This document shows, piece after piece, positions 60,234-64,000 of a stretch of DNA of 64,000 nucleotides (position 1 is the stretch's first letter; every line of letters starts with the position of its first letter). The notes under the pieces are model-generated. The model searched no databases. It was given only the letters and a program-made list of their open reading frames with translations, and had not been told where the DNA came from. Made by a program: the position numbers and the translations under genes. The DNA is from Rebecca billardiae RCC1528 (Eukaryota > Haptophyta): NCBI GenBank assembly GCA_965240325.2, contig OZ251226.1, positions 2,232,001 to 2,296,000 of the forward strand, given 5' to 3'.

Positions 60234-60747
60234 ATGGGAGATCAGGGTGCCATCTTCCAGAAGTACGGCCCGATGGACTACAACGCGGTACGCAGCACGC
60301 GTGCGCGGTGACACCCGCTCGCGCGCGCCCTCCATACCCTGTGCCCACCCAGTGCATTCGGCGCTAACCGAAACGCGGATTCTCGCGCCGCGCCCCGCCC
60401 GATCCCCATCTCGCGCGCAGGCACAGAAGTGGTGCCACGAGGTCAGCGGCTCGGACAAGGGGGCGAAGATCACGGAGTGGGACTCGAGGAAGAACTACCA
60501 GCTCCTCTTCGATCTTGCGGGCGGCGATGACATCTGGGCGGGCTTCTCGGATTTCGGGCACCCGGGCATCTGGAAGGACGGCTCGGGCGCCGGCAAGCCG
60601 AAGTTTGTCCCGTGGAAGGCCGGTCAGGAGATCCTGCTGGACGCCAACGTCCACCCGACCGCCGACTGCGCCTACTTCGAGGTCGCCTCCTCGGACGTCA
60701 TGCTCGGCGACTGCACGGAGGAGAAGTTCTTCTTCTGCGACGAGTAG
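60234..60747 (+). CDS. Small C-type-lectin-like protein C
   Basis: Exons 60234-60287 and 60421-60747, intron 133 nt (gtacgcag...gcgcgcag), phase 0; 126 aa. Exon 1: MGDQGAIFQKYGPMDYNA. Domain: AQKWCHEVS, YQLLFDLAGGDDIWAGFSDF, GIWKDGSGAGK, ADCAYFE, LGDC, FFFCDE. All four cysteines are kept. Intron position and donor (gtacgcagc) are the same as in A and B, while intron interiors differ, so the copies arose by DNA duplication and not by retroposition. Confidence 0.87.
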
Positions 60748-62763
60748 GTGTACACGACGATACGCATGGGCCAGGGCATCTGCTGCTGTCTGCCTCGTGA
60801 CTTTTTTCTGAACTCGCGTCCAACGTTCCCAGTGGGACCGGCCCAGGCGAGCCGTGTCCGGCGCTCGGCGCGGAGACCGAGGCGGCCTCTTCCTGGCTGG
60901 CGGCGACTGCCGCGCCGTCGTCCCGTGCCCCGCTCGCGGTCGATTGCTAGGCGGCGGGGTCCGGTCCCTTCCTGACTGCAGTGGTGTTGCGGTCGCGACC
61001 GTCGCACTGGAGTTCACGCCCCTTGATTGTCACGCTTACATATTTGCACTCGCAGAGCTGGACTTAGTAGTCCTGTCACGCCACCACGTTGACTCGGCTA
61101 GCGGCCCAGAGTGTCATCAGTGTTCGTAACTTCGTAAACCAGACCGGCGCCGGCCGACCAGGACCGATACTCGGTAGCCGTTTCAAACCTCATCCCCGCC
61201 GGCGGGAGCCCACACCGCCGGCGGCGGGATCGGGATTTCACAGATTCCCGCGATTCTCGCATGCGAAGCGGTACAATACAGTCGTCGTAAAACGATGACC
61301 CCTCTTCATCATGGCCGCCCGATGGGAATGACCTGCCGGTGCGGTGTGCGCAAGTCGTGCGGGGCAAGTTATGCGCCTGGGCAGCACACAATCCCCTCTT
61401 GCTTCGAGTTTGATCTATGAGCGCGCGCCTGCAGCCGGGAGATCCGATCGACAAGGAAAACCGCTTCCAGGAAGTACGGGCAACCCAGACCCGCGCCCAT
61501 GTGACGAGGCGGCTCACAAGAGAAAAGAGGCCTGGCTGTGCAAGTGGACATGCGGATGCGTCGGATGTCCGACCAACTGAGTGGGACTTGCAGGCCGGTA
61601 GAACACTCCCGAGTCCACCACGTCTGCACCTGTCCGGCGTGCGAGCCGGACCGTAACTTCACCCTGCAGGGATAAGTCGTCCGCGCCGCGGCCGGCACTG
61701 ACAACGTGAGACTTTGACAACAGCCCGCAAGCCAGGTCTGACCACCAACGGCCGCCGCGGGGGCTGGCAGGTCGATACAGGCAAGTGCGTTCATGCCTCA
61801 TGGCTTCCAGTCGCGCAGTGCGCCCCAGATTGAGTGTAAGCTTGAAAGGCGACGCGGTGCTAACACACCTGCCGGCAACTCACACGGTCAGAGAAACACG
61901 GTCAGAGAATAGCTTACGCTCCCTGAATGATCTCTGACTACACGTACGCTCAGACCCGGCACTGGCCTCACTAGTCACTCCTCAGTCATAGATAGAGTCA
62001 GACGCTGTCGCACAGACACGTGTGACGTGACACTGCCACTGGCAACGCCGGCGACTGTTCAGACGATGGCTCAGTATGCCACACCGCCGCGACACACGGC
62101 CACGCGGGCCTTCGGGGTTGCGGGTTCGGTTAGTACCTTGTCGTCGATCATCATATGAGACTCGTCCCGGTCCCGGACCCGGTCCGATCAGTCTGAGACT
62201 CTGACTGAGTCTTCGGAGTCTGCCGCGACCGCCGGGCAGTGCCGGCAGTCTGCGATATCGGATATTCTCGAATATCTCGTAACGCGGTCGATCGAATAAT
62301 AATATACTAATATCCGATGATGCTAATAATATATTAAATAACGGCCGGTCTTCGGCTTCGCAGCGGTTGGCCACAGGGACGGGCAGGCGGTTTCACGGTG
62401 CCGCAGTGGCCCCGGGCCCGGGTCCGCGACTAGGACCGCTGACTTTCAGTAAGATCCGACACTTCTCGGGGACCGCGTGTCATATTTAATTACGCGGACT
62501 GTCCGCTGAGTGAGTGAGTCGTGTCACGTGACACACTGACACTCTCGCAGTCATACTGCAATAGTGTCACGTTCGGCTGATCGGCTGAGCCAATGATGCT
62601 CGCAGTCCGGGTGCCGCAGCCAGCTGCGCGTGGGTGCCGGCCGCGCGGCTGAATAGTGAATGGCTGACGAGTCGCCGACGAGTACGGCGGCCGGATGGGC
62701 AACTGCTGCCCGCCCGCCAGGCGCGCGTGGCGGCGCCGAAGACGCGCCGGCTCAGCCAGCCTT
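60748..62763. other. Gene-poor spacer
   Basis: About 2 kb. ccgccggcgg palindromes at 61197-61206 and 61215-61224; AT-rich tract near 62270-62345 (gaataataatatactaatat); otherwise simple sequence. A possible coding-like fragment in 61400-61520 is too short to support. Confidence 0.45.
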
Positions 62764-63948
62764 TCACAAGCTTCCACTTGCAAAGCGCACGATTCTGCTC
62801 GAGCTGGGTGGAGGCGATGCTGGTCCAGTGATTTCTGGTGTGCGGGCGACGCGCCCGCGGCTGCCGGGCGACTGCGATCCAGACGCGGGCACGCGCCCCG
62901 GGTGCATCGGTGGCTTCGATGGCGAGCGCTTCGAGGAATCCGCATCCGCGTCCGCCCTCAGCCCCGCGTGCGATGGTCCCGGCGCCGCCGATCGCATGCG
63001 CGTGCGCAGCTCGGACGGCCGGAAGGTGCGCCGGCGGAGGATACCCTTTGCAGATTCCGTCGCCCGCCGCTCGTGCGCGGAAAGCGTCGGCGCAGGCGCG
63101 AGCCGGCCGGCGTCGTCGATGTACGCGCCGAACTCGTAGCCCTGCCGCTCCCAGAGCGAGGACTGCAGGCCCTCGATCACGCCCTGCAGCGCCTGCACCG
63201 ACTTGCCGCGCACGTCATTCAGCGCCTCGTCCGTGATCGTGCCGCGCGCCACCTGCTCGAGCTCAGACGCGGAGAGCTGCGCAGACCAGACCAGCGCGTG
63301 CCTGTCCGTGTGCGCCTCGCGCATCGCCGCCTCGCGCACGATCTCGAGGTCGGCCGTCCGATGGGCCGCGCGCATCAGCTCGCGCTGCTTGGAGCGGAAC
63401 AGCACGCGCGCGTCCGTGTGCACTCGCTGCAGCTCGAGCTTTGCGGCCAGATCAGTCGAGCCGGTGGCCAGAGGCGCACGGAAGATGCGCGCGCCTTGTG
63501 CGCCGCCGCCCTCGCGCATGCTCACGGCAGCAGCGGCACTCAGGCGCGACGACTCGAGCGCGTTCTGCCGCGCGAGCTGCTGGCCGCCACGCGACCCGGG
63601 CCTCGAGCCGGGCAGCGAGCCCGCGCTCGGCGGCGGGGGCGGGGGGGCGGCTGCGGGTCCGCGCCGCCCGGGCGTTGGCGCGGTCGCCGGCCGATCGGCG
63701 AGGATCCATGGGTCCGCCGGACGCGCGCGCGTGTGGGCGAGCGCGGGGGACGATGCCACCGAGGAGGCTGCGGCTGCAGCGCCCATGCTCGTCGCCGCCA
63801 GCGCGGAGGCCGGCCGCGCCAGCAGCGGCGGCGCGTGCGGCCGGGCGGCGCGCACATCCTGCGGAGGGAGGACGAGCTTTGCCGTGCCGCACATGTGCAC
63901 GCACGGAGCGGTGAGCGGCGAGTTCGGCTGGTACGACCGCGGCGGCAT
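62764..63948 (-). CDS. Unrecognised protein with C-terminal PP1-docking-like motif
   Basis: Frame of 394 aa ending at 62764; ATG at 63948 (MPPRSYQPNSPL), though the frame may continue into DNA beyond the window through an upstream exon. The N-terminal 150 residues are Ala/Pro/Ser-rich. Residues 165-285 are the best conserved-looking part, a long helical stretch: DLAAKLELQRVHTDARVLFR, SKQRELMRAAHRTADLEIVR, WSAQLSASELEQVARGTITD, and LQGVIEGLQSSLWERQGYEF. The C-terminal third is basic, with KGILRRRTFRPSE and a terminal SRIVRFASGSL; RIVRF fits the RVxF protein phosphatase 1 docking pattern. I do not recognise the family; a cytoskeletal or axonemal helical protein is one guess. Confidence 0.55.
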   Translation of the reverse strand: MPPRSYQPNSPLTAPCVHMCGTAKLVLPPQDVRAARPHAPPLLARPASALAATSMGAAAAASSVASSPALAHTRARPADPWILADRPATAPTPGRRGPAAAPPPPPPSAGSLPGSRPGSRGGQQLARQNALESSRLSAAAAVSMREGGGAQGARIFRAPLATGSTDLAAKLELQRVHTDARVLFRSKQRELMRAAHRTADLEIVREAAMREAHTDRHALVWSAQLSASELEQVARGTITDEALNDVRGKSVQALQGVIEGLQSSLWERQGYEFGAYIDDAGRLAPAPTLSAHERRATESAKGILRRRTFRPSELRTRMRSAAPGPSHAGLRADADADSSKRSPSKPPMHPGRVPASGSQSPGSRGRVARTPEITGPASPPPSSSRIVRFASGSL

Positions 63949-64000
63949 CTTTCTGGGCGCCGAGCTCCACGGCCGCGACGGTTGCCCCCCGAGCGCTGGA

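Noticed and set aside
1-64000. Bacterial or organellar origin of the window
   Set aside because: Spliceosomal introns with GT-AG borders in most genes, eukaryote-only families and complex-plastid targeting peptides argue against it.

Overview
The window is nuclear DNA from a GC-rich eukaryote, most likely a unicellular alga with a complex red-type plastid. A haptophyte is my best guess; a pelagophyte is possible. Reasons: many genes carry short (about 85-240 nt) GT-AG introns that are themselves very GC-rich and usually begin gtgcg; gene families are eukaryotic (AIDA, ELM2-SANT, COPI-associated protein, tetratopical LRR receptor, NSF-like AAA ATPase, histidine acid phosphatase, matrixin); and several proteins start with a signal peptide followed by a plastid-type transit region (phosphate translocator, AAA-SAM protein, basic protein at 40.3 kb). 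Species assignment is inference from composition and gene style only. Splice junctions given here were chosen by eye, from splice-site motif plus reading-frame continuity; where exon lengths sum to a whole number of codons I say so. None is backed by transcripts.

Layout. 1-4.9 kb: an edge-truncated conserved gene, a Golgi-type glycosyltransferase (three exons, minus) and a 398-bp near-perfect inverted repeat beginning 86 bp upstream of its start. 5-11 kb: one weak basic open frame, one small secreted protein, then gene-poor DNA with a three-unit 209-bp tandem repeat. 11-18.2 kb: vacuolar iron transporter, C2H2 finger protein, secreted GlcG/HbpS-like protein, plastid phosphate translocator and an omega-3/delta-12-type fatty acid desaturase. 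18.9-23.4 kb: a tRNA-Lys-like gene, a novel His-rich membrane protein bracketed by two inverted copies of a small transposon-like element, and broken coding relics. 24.3-32.2 kb: a membrane matrixin, a large chromatin protein and a COPI-associated membrane protein. 33-38.1 kb: a small gene between 29-bp inverted repeats, then the AAA-SAM ATPase and a histidine acid phosphatase in a divergent pair. 39-50.3 kb: TylF-type methyltransferase, basic protein, LRR receptor, START-domain protein, dicarboxylate/amino-acid symporter and AIDA. 51.6-60.8 kb: three paralogous C-type-lectin-like genes sharing exon structure and an upstream motif, with a CRESS-type Rep helicase relic between the first and second. 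62.8-64 kb: an unrecognised gene with a possible PP1-docking tail.

The genes do not form one pathway. Recurrent organisation is head-to-head pairs with 50-260 bp between starts (GlcG/translocator, AAA/phosphatase, TylF/basic protein, LRR/START, chromatin protein/COPI-associated). Spacers are long, alternate between cryptically simple GACT/CTAG-rich DNA and blocks made almost only of G and C, and contain most of the repeats. Strongest candidates for follow-up: the lectin-like gene family with its conserved upstream motif, the matrixin whose catalytic domain is split by a membrane-spanning insertion, the zinc-finger/HTH/ELM2/SANT fusion, the LRR gene built of 72-nt phase-2 exons, and the endogenous Rep relic.
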